64,000 nt of DNA from a virus: positions 1-64,000 of IMG/VR virus record IMGVR_UViG_3300028559_000034; one strand, given 5' to 3'. Positions 1 to 9,524 of this stretch are shown here, in pieces (the first letter of the stretch is position 1; every line of letters begins with the position of its first letter). The notes beneath the pieces are model-generated. The model was not told where the DNA came from, did no database searches, and saw only the letters and a program-made list of their open reading frames with translations. The translations under genes were made by a program, and so were the position numbers.

Positions 1-1127
1 AGGAAGTAAAAGAAAAGAAATTTATTAGTACTGGAAATTATCTATTAGACGCAGCTTTATCAGCTAGATTAGTAGGAGGTGGAATTTTAGGAGGTAGAAT
101 TTTTGGAATTTTAGGTGAAAGTGGTAGTGGTAAATCCTTTATAGCATATTCAATATGTAGATCGGCACAAAAAGATGGATATTCGATTATTTATATTGAT
201 ACTGAAAACTCAATAGATTTAGACGGAATCACGAAGTATGGTATTGATAACTCTAATGAAAAATTCAGATTAATCAGATCAAATAAAGTTGAAGATATAA
301 ATATGTCACTCACTAAATTATTGGATGATTTAAAAGAAGCTAAATTAGGTGGATATGAAATGCCAAAATTACTAATTGTATTAGATTCAATTGGTATGAT
401 GTCATCTAATAAAGAAAAAGAAGATTTGTTAAAAGGTGCAATGAAACAAGACATGACGCGTGCGAAAGGATTAAATGCTCTTTTTAGAAGTATTAGTTCT
501 GATCTTGGATACCTTGATATTCCTATGATCTGCTGTAACCATACGTATCTTTCCCAAGATTTATTTCCCAAGGAAATTTCCAAAGGCGGGATGGGTCTAG
601 TCTATTCCGCATCAGTTTTAGGATTTTTAAGCAAAAGTAAGCTTAAAGATGGAACAGAAGATGAGATGGATTTAGGTCAGTCAGGTATTTCTGTTCTATT
701 CAAAACTCAAAAGAATCGTTTAGCCAAACCAAAGAAAATTAGATTTGATATCTCATTTGCAACAGGATTAAATAAATATAGTGGTTTAGAGAATTTCTGT
801 CGTCCAGAATACTTTGAAAAAGTTGGAATTGCTCAAGGTAAAATGGAAGTTGATAAGAAAACTGGTGAGATGACATTTACACCAGGGGGTAATAGATGGT
901 ATATAAACCATTTAAATAAATCAGTTACGACTAAACAATTATTCACACAAGAAATATTCACACAAGAAGTTCTTGAGAAGATGGCGCCAATTGTAAATGA
1001 TTATTTCAGATTTAAATCATTAGATGAAATTGAACAAGTTGAAAAAGAGTTTAATGATATAATTGAGGATGTAGAGGAGGAAACACCAGATAGTGAATCA
1101 TTTGATGCTGGCGATTTTTTTAACTAA
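1..1127 (+). CDS. uvsX: UvsX/RecA-like recombinase (5' truncated by window edge)
   Basis: Strand-exchange recombinase of phage recombination and replication. The reading frame is open from base 3 and continues without a stop to 1127, so the true start lies outside the window. Walker A GESGSGKS is at bases 114-137. Walker B is the LLIVLDSIGMM stretch. The acidic C-terminus (many D/E) is typical of UvsX-type recombinases. The arrangement of a glycine-rich strand before Walker A and DTENS after it fits the RecA fold. It is followed by a convergent gene 5 bp away. The assignment to the RecA/UvsX family is firm; UvsX rather than another RecA-like ATPase is inferred from the T4-like context. Confidence 0.85.
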   Translation, partial: EVKEKKFISTGNYLLDAALSARLVGGGILGGRIFGILGESGSGKSFIAYSICRSAQKDGYSIIYIDTENSIDLDGITKYGIDNSNEKFRLIRSNKVEDINMSLTKLLDDLKEAKLGGYEMPKLLIVLDSIGMMSSNKEKEDLLKGAMKQDMTRAKGLNALFRSISSDLGYLDIPMICCNHTYLSQDLFPKEISKGGMGLVYSASVLGFLSKSKLKDGTEDEMDLGQSGISVLFKTQKNRLAKPKKIRFDISFATGLNKYSGLENFCRPEYFEKVGIAQGKMEVDKKTGEMTFTPGGNRWYINHLNKSVTTKQLFTQEIFTQEVLEKMAPIVNDYFRFKSLDEIEQVEKEFNDIIEDVEEETPDSESFDAGDFFN

Positions 1128-1131
1128 TTTA

Positions 1132-1554
1132 TTATTTATAAAACCTTAAATAAACTCCAGTTAATAATTTATCTTTTATTTCTGGAAGTTTATTTATTTC
1201 GTAATGAAGTCCTGCTGATCTTTCCCAAGAGGGAGTTAAGATATAGAACCATTCTTCGTATTTCATATAATTTAATAATGTTAATAATGGCGTTTCTATT
1301 TCAACTAGTTTAAATTCTTTTTTATCGTATTTCTCTATTGTTATTTCTACTATATCTTCTATATCTTTAATATTAAAATCCTTAATAATATACTTTTTAA
1401 TAACTTCAAAATATATATTTGAAATATCTTTTATATCCTTTATACCTATATTAAAATCTGGATCAGTATTTAAATCGATCAAAATATCATTTATATAATC
1501 AAAAGTAATTTCTAAATTATTACTAGATTCATTAAATTTTTTTAAGAATTTCAT
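1132..1554 (-). CDS. hypothetical protein with capsid-targeting-like N-terminus
   Basis: A 140-residue protein I do not recognise. It begins MKFLKKFNESS, the clearest example of a short N-terminal motif shared by about a dozen proteins here and resembling the T4 capsid-targeting sequence (cleavage expected after the Glu of FNE). The rest is mixed helix and strand with acidic and lysine-rich segments and no visible catalytic motif. The start overlaps the stop of the upstream minus-strand gene by 4 bases (ATGA), so the two are probably translated together. Confidence 0.7.
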   Translation of the reverse strand: MKFLKKFNESSNNLEITFDYINDILIDLNTDPDFNIGIKDIKDISNIYFEVIKKYIIKDFNIKDIEDIVEITIEKYDKKEFKLVEIETPLLTLLNYMKYEEWFYILTPSWERSAGLHYEINKLPEIKDKLLTGVYLRFYK

Positions 1555-2396
1555 TTACTTTTATAATTTTCAAAATTTTTAATTAAATTAGAATATTCTA
1601 ATTGAACATTATATTCTTTATATTTATTAGCTTTATTGTGAGTAAATTCTTTTATTAATAATCGATTATCATTATTTTTAATTTTATCTTTTACTAATGT
1701 TTTAACTTCTTTGTCTGTGTTAAGTAACAATTTTTCTAGAATATTATTAATATCTTTACACATTTGTATAGATTTTAAATTATCGTCATAAAAATTTATT
1801 TGGTTATAATCTTCAATTTTTTCATTAGATAATTTATTTCCATCGCTTTTTAATCCTAATAAGTGTTGTAAAATTAATTTTGATTTTAGATATGATATTT
1901 CATCATCATCTTTATTATAGAATGTTTCTGATATATAATAGTATTTTTTTATTTTTAATCCTATTTTTTCCAGTTTTTCTTCTAGTTTTGATATTTGTTT
2001 TTCAAAATTAGATTTTGTGTTTTTGGAACAAATTATATAAATATCATCATTTGTATTAATAATAGGTCTAAAAAGAGATATGTCTATATCAAATTTTATA
2101 TTTTCAATTATTTCAGGATTTAAAAATTCTTGCATTGATATTCCTAAATTTGAAATATCTACTTTATGTTTTTTACTTTTTACTTTTAATTTATTCATAA
2201 AATCATTAGATAACCAAAATACTTTACCATTAAAAGATATTTTATTACCTTGAGCTTTATAAATTCCTGATTTGAATAAGTTAAATTCAGATACTTCTAG
2301 TTTAATTATTGGAATATTTGGATTTAATTTATCTATAATCCAAGGTTTTGATTCTGTTTTTAAAACTATATCTATTTCAATAAAATGAGCGTTCAT
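1551..2396 (-). CDS. hypothetical protein, possible HAD-like C-terminal half
   Basis: A 281-residue protein. The first ~110 residues (MNAHFIEIDIVL) form a beta-rich domain. The second half has YIICSKN near residues 119-125, a coiled segment, and then INFYDDNLKSI near residue 200. That layout recalls HAD-like phosphatase folds, where a strand ends in a D-D pair. The N-terminal DxD nucleophile of HAD enzymes is not evident, so enzymatic function is uncertain. It uses a TGA stop that overlaps the ATG of the next gene, which supports normal use of UGA as stop in this genome. Confidence 0.6.
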   Translation of the reverse strand: MNAHFIEIDIVLKTESKPWIIDKLNPNIPIIKLEVSEFNLFKSGIYKAQGNKISFNGKVFWLSNDFMNKLKVKSKKHKVDISNLGISMQEFLNPEIIENIKFDIDISLFRPIINTNDDIYIICSKNTKSNFEKQISKLEEKLEKIGLKIKKYYYISETFYNKDDDEISYLKSKLILQHLLGLKSDGNKLSNEKIEDYNQINFYDDNLKSIQMCKDINNILEKLLLNTDKEVKTLVKDKIKNNDNRLLIKEFTHNKANKYKEYNVQLEYSNLIKNFENYKSK

Positions 2397-2443
2397 AAAA
2401 CTATATATTAAAAATTTGTTTGATATTTACTCAAGTAGTTTTA

Positions 2444-2719
2444 TTAAGCTATTTCGTTTTCTAATGCAAATTCATATAAAGTTGGAAGATTTAAATATTT
2501 TAAAAATCCATTTCTTATTTCTTTCATATTTTTGGATTTTTTTAAAATTGATATAATTTTTATTCCAAATTCTTCTTGATATAATGATGAGCAATCAATC
2601 CAGTTTTTTTTATAATTATTATTAATTTTCCATTCAACTTCACCACCAGACAACCAGTATAGAGATTTTACTGGATCTATACCATAATAATCTATATTTT
2701 TAATTTCTAATCCCAGAAT
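2444..2719 (-). pseudogene. downstream part of a probably frameshifted gene
   Basis: The frame is open from 2719 to the TAA at 2444 but contains no ATG; only a TTG at 2651-2653 could start a 69-residue protein. The upstream in-frame stretch (IDYYGIDPVKSLYW) looks coding. The frame overlaps the end of the 61-residue gene at 2707-2892 and lies in a frame reached by a -1 shift in 2707-2719. One ~150-residue gene broken by an indel, a programmed shift, or two separate genes are all possible. Function unknown. Confidence 0.45.
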
Positions 2720-2892
2720 TTACTATCTATATTGTTCTTATACTTCATTATAATTGCAATTGCTTCTGCTAAATCTGTTGTTATATGATTGCCTATTTCA
2801 AAATAATAATATTCACCTTCTTTGTCAATTTTTATGAAGTTATCTGACCATAAGTCAAAGTTTCTCATTATATCCACTTTTTTCTTTTTCAT
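2707..2892 (-). CDS. small hypothetical protein (possibly the 5' part of a frameshifted gene)
   Basis: A 61-residue protein, beginning MKKKKVDIMRNFDLW; a second Met at codon 9 is an equally good start. It contains an aromatic beta segment (EGEYYYFEIGNH) and a helix (TTDLAEAIAIIMKYK). It ends KFWD-stop, just where the next open frame (2444-2719) becomes readable by a -1 shift, so it may be the N-terminal part of a longer protein. No family recognised. Confidence 0.5.
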   Translation of the reverse strand: MKKKKVDIMRNFDLWSDNFIKIDKEGEYYYFEIGNHITTDLAEAIAIIMKYKNNIDSKFWD

Positions 2893-2925
2893 GAATGAAA
2901 AATTATTTTTTATATCAATTTTGAT

Positions 2926-3207
2926 TTATTTTATACCACTATTCCACTTTCCTTTAAAATTTCCTTTTTCAAAAATACCATTTTCCCAAATCCCATGAAA
3001 ATTTCCATCTTTAAAGATTCCGTATTTCCAAATTCCCGAATAGAAATCACCAGAGTGCCAAATAATAGTATTTCTACTAATTTCTATTTTAGCATTCTCA
3101 ATTTCCGAATCTACTAGCCAATAAAATTTTTGTGATTTTAAAATGATATCTATCTCTTTTTGGTCTTTTATAGACTTTTCATTTATTAATAATTCCTGAT
3201 ATCTCAT
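2926..3207 (-). CDS. small W/F-x-x-G-x repeat protein
   Basis: A 93-residue protein whose C-terminal half is built of 4-5 residue repeats with an aromatic residue and a glycine (WHSGD, FYSGI, WKYGI, FKDGN, WENGI, FEKGN, WNSGI). The same repeat forms the C-terminus of the 1828-residue tail protein at 9525-15011, so the two probably share a beta-helical or stacked-turn fold. The N-terminus MRYQELLINEKS weakly resembles the capsid-targeting-like motif. It could be a virion decoration or fibre-associated protein; this is inference from the shared repeat. Confidence 0.65.
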   Translation of the reverse strand: MRYQELLINEKSIKDQKEIDIILKSQKFYWLVDSEIENAKIEISRNTIIWHSGDFYSGIWKYGIFKDGNFHGIWENGIFEKGNFKGKWNSGIK

Positions 3208-3282
3208 GTTATTGTATTTTAACTTGAGGTATATATTCAGGTAATAATATTATTAAATATATTTAAGTGGATTTTTAGCAAA

Positions 3283-3319
3283 AAATAAAACCTAAATATT
3301 TTGTATTTAGGTTTTATTT
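3283..3319. terminator. bidirectional rho-independent-type hairpin
   Basis: A perfect 16-bp inverted repeat (3283-3298 and 3304-3319) with a 5-base loop, flanked by A and T runs on both sides. It lies just past the stop of the minus-strand gene at 3328-3624 and would end the tail-gene transcript. Confidence 0.8.
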
Positions 3320-3327
3320 TTATTTGT

Positions 3328-3624
3328 TTAAATTGTCACATAATTTGAAATTTCCTTATCTATAAAAAGAGGAGTTTTTTCTTTTAATAAATCGATTTGA
3401 ATTTGTATTCTTGATATAGCAATTCTAGCCTCATTTGTAGTTGAAAAGTCTAAATCAATAGTTTTAGACCTTGTATATATTTTAACAATATTATTAATAG
3501 CCCTTAATGAAATTATCGAAAAAGGATCAATAGTATGTTTGATAATACCATTACTTTCCTTAATTTTTAACAATTTATCAGTTAATGATATCTGAATTAA
3601 AAAATTTTCTAATTTATAAGCCAT
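3328..3624 (-). CDS. hypothetical protein at end of tail operon
   Basis: A 98-residue protein (MAYKLENFLIQISL) with alternating hydrophobic strands and one helix. No motif is recognised. It is the last gene of a minus-strand run that includes the virion genes at 3641-7591 and sits directly before a strong terminator, so a small structural or assembly role is plausible but unproven. Confidence 0.6.
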   Translation of the reverse strand: MAYKLENFLIQISLTDKLLKIKESNGIIKHTIDPFSIISLRAINNIVKIYTRSKTIDLDFSTTNEARIAISRIQIQIDLLKEKTPLFIDKEISNYVTI

Positions 3625-3640
3625 TATATTATTTAATTTT

Positions 3641-4795
3641 TTAAGAAGTTATATCTAAATTTATAATTACACCATCCAAGTAATTTTGAGCAATATCGGA
3701 GAAGTCAAATGATAATGAGTGTGTACCTATTGATGTTATTGATGAAACTAAATTACTTTCAGTTCCAAGTAATATTAAATTAGAACTGGTTATACTCATA
3801 ATTCCATCTCTATTATCACTTATAGATTCAATCAATAGATCAATTATATTTGATTTACTAATCGTAGGACCATATGCTGTTAAAGATAATGATGTTGAGA
3901 ATGTATATCCATATAAACTATATGTACCACCAGCATATGTCGGTACTGATGATGTTAATGACGATGATATTGTATAACCTGATGCCGTATTTCCAACATT
4001 TGAATAAAAATAAATTATAGGATCAATTGTGTCTGCTAATGGATCTATACTAGATATATCTATACTTGGATTAGATAATACATAACTTAATAAGGAATTA
4101 GCCTGTATGGCATCATATTCAGTTAAAAACATTAATAATAATGTTCCTAAAGTCTCATCATCAATTGTTAAAATATTAGAAGTTCTAGATATTGAATTAA
4201 TAGTTGATAAATTAATATAAACCAATGGCCTATTATTAATATCTTTAATGAATATTGATTCACCAACTACATAAGATAATATATCCGTATAAGATAATCC
4301 AGTAAAAGAAGTTCCACTTTGATTAATTGTATCTGGGAAAAATGTATAAGTATCATCAATAACAGCAACCATTATATCTAATGTAACAGAATATTTAATA
4401 TTTGGATTTGTTAAGTATAATTGTTTAATTCTATTAGAAGAATTTCCGGTTAAAACCATTAATTGATTAAAAGAAAATCTTGTCGAAAGATCATCATAAT
4501 AATAATAATCAACATAATTATCTTCTTCATTTACAGAAGCCTTATTATAATTAGCTTTAATAGCTAAAAATGTAGAATTATCTCCTAGACCTAAGTGATT
4601 AAGTAAATAATTTGTTTGACCTGGTTTTAAAATTACTCTACTTTTTAATAATTGTTTATAAGGAATTCTAATATCTCCACCAATTAATCTCTCTACCGTA
4701 TTAACACCTTCAATAGCTACAAAATCTGAATTTTGTATTTTAATATATTGACTTTTATTACCGAAAATTGATGTTCCTGGACAACCGATACACAT
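3641..4795 (-). CDS. putative virion/tail structural protein
   Basis: A 384-residue protein rich in Ser, Thr, Asn, Tyr and Gly with alternating beta strands (for example SGYTISSSLTSS and SLYGYTFSTSLSL), the composition of phage fibre or baseplate appendage proteins. The N-terminus MCIGCPGTS carries two cysteines. There is a clustered YYYYDD segment near residue 97. It lies directly downstream of a 914-residue protein of similar composition. No specific T4 counterpart recognised. Confidence 0.6.
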   Translation of the reverse strand: MCIGCPGTSIFGNKSQYIKIQNSDFVAIEGVNTVERLIGGDIRIPYKQLLKSRVILKPGQTNYLLNHLGLGDNSTFLAIKANYNKASVNEEDNYVDYYYYDDLSTRFSFNQLMVLTGNSSNRIKQLYLTNPNIKYSVTLDIMVAVIDDTYTFFPDTINQSGTSFTGLSYTDILSYVVGESIFIKDINNRPLVYINLSTINSISRTSNILTIDDETLGTLLLMFLTEYDAIQANSLLSYVLSNPSIDISSIDPLADTIDPIIYFYSNVGNTASGYTISSSLTSSVPTYAGGTYSLYGYTFSTSLSLTAYGPTISKSNIIDLLIESISDNRDGIMSITSSNLILLGTESNLVSSITSIGTHSLSFDFSDIAQNYLDGVIINLDITS

Positions 4796-4846
4796 ATGTT
4801 AGTTTTATATTTAAGATATATATTAAATTAAGAAACTTAAATTATA

Positions 4847-7591
4847 TCAATATTGAGTATCTTTAATGTCTATAAGGTATTTTTCCGAAACAGGAATTTG
4901 ATCTAATTCATTTATTCTTGTTATTCTAATCATCTGTCCTTTATTTATATCTAAATAAGGATTATTAGATAAAATTGAAGAAGCTGTTGAATGTATTGTT
5001 AACGGTAATTGTCCTGTACCATAATCAACAAAATCCGTATTACTTGTTATATCCAATCTAATTAATGATGAAGTAGGACCAACATAATTAACTAAATATT
5101 GTCCTGAAAAATCAAAAACTGAGCTGGTTCCAATAAATAAATTATTTAATGTATAAGAATCTCCTTCCTTTATAGAATTATAAACCACATTCGAATTAGA
5201 ATTCAATACAAATTCTAATAAATTATTAGATGTTAAGGTAATATTACTATTTAAATCAATATTGAAATCAAAACTTTTCCAAGTTTTTGCAGAATTAGGT
5301 TGATTTGTTGTTTTATTATAGAATACCGGTAAATCAATATCACTTATTATCAATGTTTCAATTTGTGTTTCATCAGTTGCTGATGCTGTTGCTATACCTA
5401 ACGGATTTATTGTAGATATATAAATATCTAACTTCTTATTCTCTGTTGATAAATCACTACCACTAATTAATATATCTACACTCTGTCTAAATTCTAAATC
5501 TGAAGTTAATATAAGTTTTAAATTGTTATTATTAGGTAATATTAACGATACCTCATCATTATTAATAACATGTGCCATAAAATCTTTATATCTAGGAACA
5601 TTTATATTTACTGGAATTATACCAGAGGTATTATACATATCAGTTGTATTATAAACTTCTATTGATTTATATTTTCTATCTATACTATTATATTTTATAC
5701 TTGGTGGTGTTGTCTGTGAATTAACCTCAATTTCAATAGTATCAGAAGATTCAGATTGTAAAGTAGAATAAAGTTTTAATAAAGATTCTAAATTAGATAT
5801 TTTAGAATTTATAGTTGCAAAATCTTTTTGAGAATATAATAATTGTTTTAGATTTAATACTTCAGCTTTAATTGATGAATGTTCACTTATAATATTTAAA
5901 AAACTATCATTAACTGAAGCTAATCTTTTCATTGCCTCATTAAATAAATTCATACTAAATAATGAATTGATTGCTTCTGGATTATAAGCATCAACAGGAT
6001 TATCGTGTATAATATTAAAATTTAAATTAAGTCCAAAAGCATAAGCAGTCCCATCTTGATTGCCATTTGCTACTAATTTTTTATATGTTGGAAATCTTAA
6101 TCCAATTTCAGAATCTTTTGGATTATTATCTGGATTATCTAAAAAAGATATACCATATAAATTAGTTTTTTTATTTCCAGTTGTGTCCTCAACAGTATAA
6201 TACCACAATATAGCATTAAATTCAAAATCCTTTGGAGGAGTGTTATTAACTTCTAATGCGTTAAATTGATCAAAATTAGATAGTGACCTATCTTTTAAAT
6301 TCATTTTAACATAGTGACTAGTATCAAAATCTAAAATTATACCATCAACAGATGAACCATCAACAATTGGTGCATTTATATCTCCACTAACTCCAAAATA
6401 GTCTCCACTTCTTCTTAAAGAATCTCCATTTGCTGATTCATAAGTAAAATCCTCTGTATCAAAATGTCCAAAATAAGAACCAGGGTAATTTTGAGGAGAA
6501 CTCACAATTAGTGATGAAAATAGTTCAGCTCCAACAATTTCTGGTTGATACTGGTTAGGTATAATTGGAAATATCATACCTGGTTTATAATTTACATCTG
6601 CTACTGTTCTAAATAAAATATCTGGAGTCTGCCCAGTATGATCTGGAATATGTGCATAAACTTGTGTATAAGCTTTATTAGCTTCTTGAACATTTGATAC
6701 ACCATTTACTTCTCCAATATATTTAACTAATTTATGATAAACTATTTTAGCGATACCATTTAGTCCAGTAGTTGTACTTATTATAGTTGGAAAATCAACT
6801 AAAACATCATGTGTATCATTTGTATTTACAGAAACCGAAAGTACTTTTAATTGAATCGGACCTAACCATTCAGTAGTTCCTATTCCAAACACATCTTCTA
6901 TTAAAGGCAAATCGTTTATAGAATTTACTTCTATAACATCACCAGATCTAAAATTTGTTATACTATTTAATACTATTTTTAAAGCCTGGTCACCTGCCAC
7001 TAAAAATTGACCATCAACTGGTGAAGAAGATGAAGTAACTTCTGTTATAAGATATTCACTAATTTCTCGTTCTTTCCAAAGATATTCTCTAAAATATGTA
7101 TCATCTGCTAAATTATTTCTTTGAAATTCATTTAAACTATCAATATATTCATCTTGTGGTAAAGCTGGTTCTAGACTAATAAGTCCTAGTTTTTTACACC
7201 ATTTATAAAATATTTTTTCAGCAGTTGTCTCAAGTGCAGTATTATCATAATAATACTCAGTATTATTTAATCTAGATTCTCGAACTGTAATTTCATGATT
7301 AGCTACATAATTTCGAAGAGATTCGATAACCTGTTCTGAAAATGTGGGAGGTTGTGTTGCTGATAGTGTTGAAAATGTAGCAAAATCCCAATATATATTT
7401 TCTGAAGCAGTACCACCTATATTATTCTCATCAACTAAATTTTGAATTGGTAAATCCAATAAAACATATTTAGAAAAATACATTTTATAATTTGAATTTT
7501 GATGTGCTGCTGATATATCTTCGGCAGCGCCTGGAAAAGCATAAAATGATGTTCCATTTTGTTTTAGTGTTTTGTACAAGGGGCAAACCAT
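4847..7591 (-). CDS. putative baseplate/tail structural protein, 914 residues
   Basis: A long beta-rich protein starting MVCPLYKTLKQNGTSFY. Residues ~70-200 are mainly helical, including a W-x-K motif region (FYKWCKKLGLI). The middle contains extended strand-rich domains, and residues ~550-630 form a helical segment with coiled-coil character. Many Ser/Thr/Asn-rich strands follow. Its position among minus-strand tail genes and its composition suggest a baseplate or tail-tip component. No signal peptide is present. The specific role is unknown. Confidence 0.65.
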   Translation of the reverse strand: MVCPLYKTLKQNGTSFYAFPGAAEDISAAHQNSNYKMYFSKYVLLDLPIQNLVDENNIGGTASENIYWDFATFSTLSATQPPTFSEQVIESLRNYVANHEITVRESRLNNTEYYYDNTALETTAEKIFYKWCKKLGLISLEPALPQDEYIDSLNEFQRNNLADDTYFREYLWKEREISEYLITEVTSSSSPVDGQFLVAGDQALKIVLNSITNFRSGDVIEVNSINDLPLIEDVFGIGTTEWLGPIQLKVLSVSVNTNDTHDVLVDFPTIISTTTGLNGIAKIVYHKLVKYIGEVNGVSNVQEANKAYTQVYAHIPDHTGQTPDILFRTVADVNYKPGMIFPIIPNQYQPEIVGAELFSSLIVSSPQNYPGSYFGHFDTEDFTYESANGDSLRRSGDYFGVSGDINAPIVDGSSVDGIILDFDTSHYVKMNLKDRSLSNFDQFNALEVNNTPPKDFEFNAILWYYTVEDTTGNKKTNLYGISFLDNPDNNPKDSEIGLRFPTYKKLVANGNQDGTAYAFGLNLNFNIIHDNPVDAYNPEAINSLFSMNLFNEAMKRLASVNDSFLNIISEHSSIKAEVLNLKQLLYSQKDFATINSKISNLESLLKLYSTLQSESSDTIEIEVNSQTTPPSIKYNSIDRKYKSIEVYNTTDMYNTSGIIPVNINVPRYKDFMAHVINNDEVSLILPNNNNLKLILTSDLEFRQSVDILISGSDLSTENKKLDIYISTINPLGIATASATDETQIETLIISDIDLPVFYNKTTNQPNSAKTWKSFDFNIDLNSNITLTSNNLLEFVLNSNSNVVYNSIKEGDSYTLNNLFIGTSSVFDFSGQYLVNYVGPTSSLIRLDITSNTDFVDYGTGQLPLTIHSTASSILSNNPYLDINKGQMIRITRINELDQIPVSEKYLIDIKDTQY

Positions 7592-7636
7592 ATTTTAATA
7601 TATATTTAATTATATATAAAAAAAAATAAATCTTCT

Positions 7637-8695
7637 ATGATAAAAAATAACGAATCAAAAGTAGAGATTACAAATAGAAATATTAAATATTATACTGATA
7701 AAAATTACATATGTGATATTGGTGATACTATTACAATTGATATTTCTACTATGCCAGAAATGTCACATAATAAAGTGATTGCTATATGTGAGATATGTTT
7801 ATCTGAAAATGAATTATGTTTTTCAAAATATAATAAAAATAAAAATCGTCAGGGATTCTATTCTTGTAAAAAGTGTTCGGGTAAGAAGAGAAAAATTACA
7901 AATATTATAAAATATGGAATAGAATCTACATTTCAAAGAGATGATATTAAAGAAAATAATAGAAAATGGATGTCATCTTTAGAATTTAAAGAAAAATCTA
8001 AGGAGTCTTTACTTAAAAAATATGGTGTTGAATCATATTCAAAAACTGATTCTTTTAAAGAAAAAATGTCTAATTTTAATATTGAAAATAGAGAGTATTT
8101 AAGAAATAAAAGAGAATTAACTTGCTTAGAAAAATATGGATATAAATCTATTTTAGAAATTCCAGAGTTTAAAGAAAAAGCTATGTTTGAAAAATATGGA
8201 GCAAGTTATTCATTTCATGTTACTGATATTAAAGAGAAAATACAGAATATAAATTTAGAAAAATTTGGACATATATCCCCATTGGGAAATAAAGATGTTC
8301 AGGATAAAATAAAAGAAAGGTTTATATATAAGTCAATTGAAAAAGAATCTAAATTTTATGGTAACTCATATTTGATAAATAAGTATCAAATATATAAAAG
8401 AAAAGTTCAATATCATACCTACAAGATTAAAAAGGATATATTTAATACTTGGAATGGAATAGATTATTATGATAATGAATATATCAAGGACAATTTATTA
8501 TTAGATAAAAATAATCCAGGATTTCCAACAATTGACCATAAAGTATCTTCATTTTATGGATTTATGAATAATATTGATACATTTGAAATTTCGGATATTA
8601 AAAATCTCTGTATAACAAAAAGATCTAATAATATATTAAAATCTATTATTAGTGAAGAAACATTTAAAGAAAAAATCTTATTGGATAGTAAATAG
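7637..8695 (+). CDS. HNH-type homing endonuclease with KYG repeats
   Basis: A 352-residue probable homing endonuclease on the strand opposite the surrounding tail genes. The N-terminal domain holds a four-cysteine zinc-binding motif (CEICLSENELC ... CKKC, near residues 54-82). The middle contains repeated units of the form KYG-x-x-S followed by FKEK (KYGIESTF, KYGVESYS, KYGYKSIL, KYGASYSF, KFGHISPL), a helical DNA-binding repeat of phage endonucleases. The C-terminus has TIDHKVSSFYGF and NLCITKRSNN, matching the DH...N...N layout of HNH nucleases. It is inserted between two virion genes. Selfish mobility is inferred from the family. Confidence 0.8.
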   Translation: MIKNNESKVEITNRNIKYYTDKNYICDIGDTITIDISTMPEMSHNKVIAICEICLSENELCFSKYNKNKNRQGFYSCKKCSGKKRKITNIIKYGIESTFQRDDIKENNRKWMSSLEFKEKSKESLLKKYGVESYSKTDSFKEKMSNFNIENREYLRNKRELTCLEKYGYKSILEIPEFKEKAMFEKYGASYSFHVTDIKEKIQNINLEKFGHISPLGNKDVQDKIKERFIYKSIEKESKFYGNSYLINKYQIYKRKVQYHTYKIKKDIFNTWNGIDYYDNEYIKDNLLLDKNNPGFPTIDHKVSSFYGFMNNIDTFEISDIKNLCITKRSNNILKSIISEETFKEKILLDSK

Positions 8696-8738
8696 TATTA
8701 AATATTAAACAAATTATATTATAATATATATAATTTTA

Positions 8739-9185
8739 ATGATTAATGATTTATTTTATATAATTGGGTTATTTATACTTATAATTTCTTTTTCAAATGC
8801 TGTTAATTTTATTAAATTTACTAAAATAAGAAGATGGGTTTTATCATATAAAAAAGTTACTGGAAATGATGTATTAAAAAAAGATTTTAAATCTAATCAA
8901 GAATATAATATTTTTACAATTTATTCTTTATTTTTAGTAATAGAATCTATTTGGTTTATAATAGGTCTTATATCAAATAGTTGGTATGTATTTCTACTAT
9001 TATTATTTATAAGTTTGATTTTAATACTTATAAATATGTATTTTGAATACAATATTGTATTCAAAATATTTGGATTTATATTTTCATTTTTAAAATTTCC
9101 AGTGATATTATTTTTGATTTTAAATCATTTTCATTTTCACTTAGATATATTTACTTACTTAGAAAATTGCTTAACAAATTCCTGA
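8739..9185 (+). CDS. predicted multi-pass membrane protein
   Basis: A 148-residue protein with about four hydrophobic membrane segments: residues ~4-22, ~58-78, ~82-102 and ~108-132, separated by a Lys/Arg-rich loop near residues 28-50. It ends in a His-rich segment (NHFHFHLD). It follows the endonuclease by 43 bp, with a TATATA box before its start. Its last 31 bases overlap the convergent gene at 9155. A host inner-membrane target is likely; a lysis or superinfection role is only a guess. Confidence 0.65.
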   Translation: MINDLFYIIGLFILIISFSNAVNFIKFTKIRRWVLSYKKVTGNDVLKKDFKSNQEYNIFTIYSLFLVIESIWFIIGLISNSWYVFLLLLFISLILILINMYFEYNIVFKIFGFIFSFLKFPVILFLILNHFHFHLDIFTYLENCLTNS

Positions 9186-9514
9186 ACGGATACCAATGTT
9201 CCTTTAATAACATATTCATATAAACCTAAAGCACCTACTTCAGAAGGAGGATTATCATAAAAGTTAATATCATTAAGGCATTCATCAATTTGATTTCTAT
9301 ATTTTAAATAAAAATCATAAATATCAGATTCATTAATTAATCCTTCTATTTTAACTTCATTTGGATCTTTAAGAAAAGAATCTATAAACGATTTAAACTC
9401 TCCTCCAGATTTTTCAATAGTAGATTCGATTAATGATTTAACTTCATCAATTACTTCTTGAAATTTATTAGCCTCAATAGCTTCTGTAAACTTTCTTATT
9501 CTTATGTTTTTCAT
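9155..9514 (-). CDS. hypothetical helical protein with capsid-targeting-like N-terminus
   Basis: A 119-residue, mostly helical acidic protein. It starts MKNIRIRKFTEAIEA, a basic stretch followed by FTE, which fits the shared N-terminal motif seen in many proteins here. Amphipathic helices follow (EVIDEVKSLIESTIEKS). It lies 10 bp downstream of the giant tail gene at 9525-15011 on the same strand. No enzymatic motif seen. Confidence 0.65.
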   Translation of the reverse strand: MKNIRIRKFTEAIEANKFQEVIDEVKSLIESTIEKSGGEFKSFIDSFLKDPNEVKIEGLINESDIYDFYLKYRNQIDECLNDINFYDNPPSEVGALGLYEYVIKGTLVSVQEFVKQFSK

Positions 9515-9524
9515 ATCTTATATA

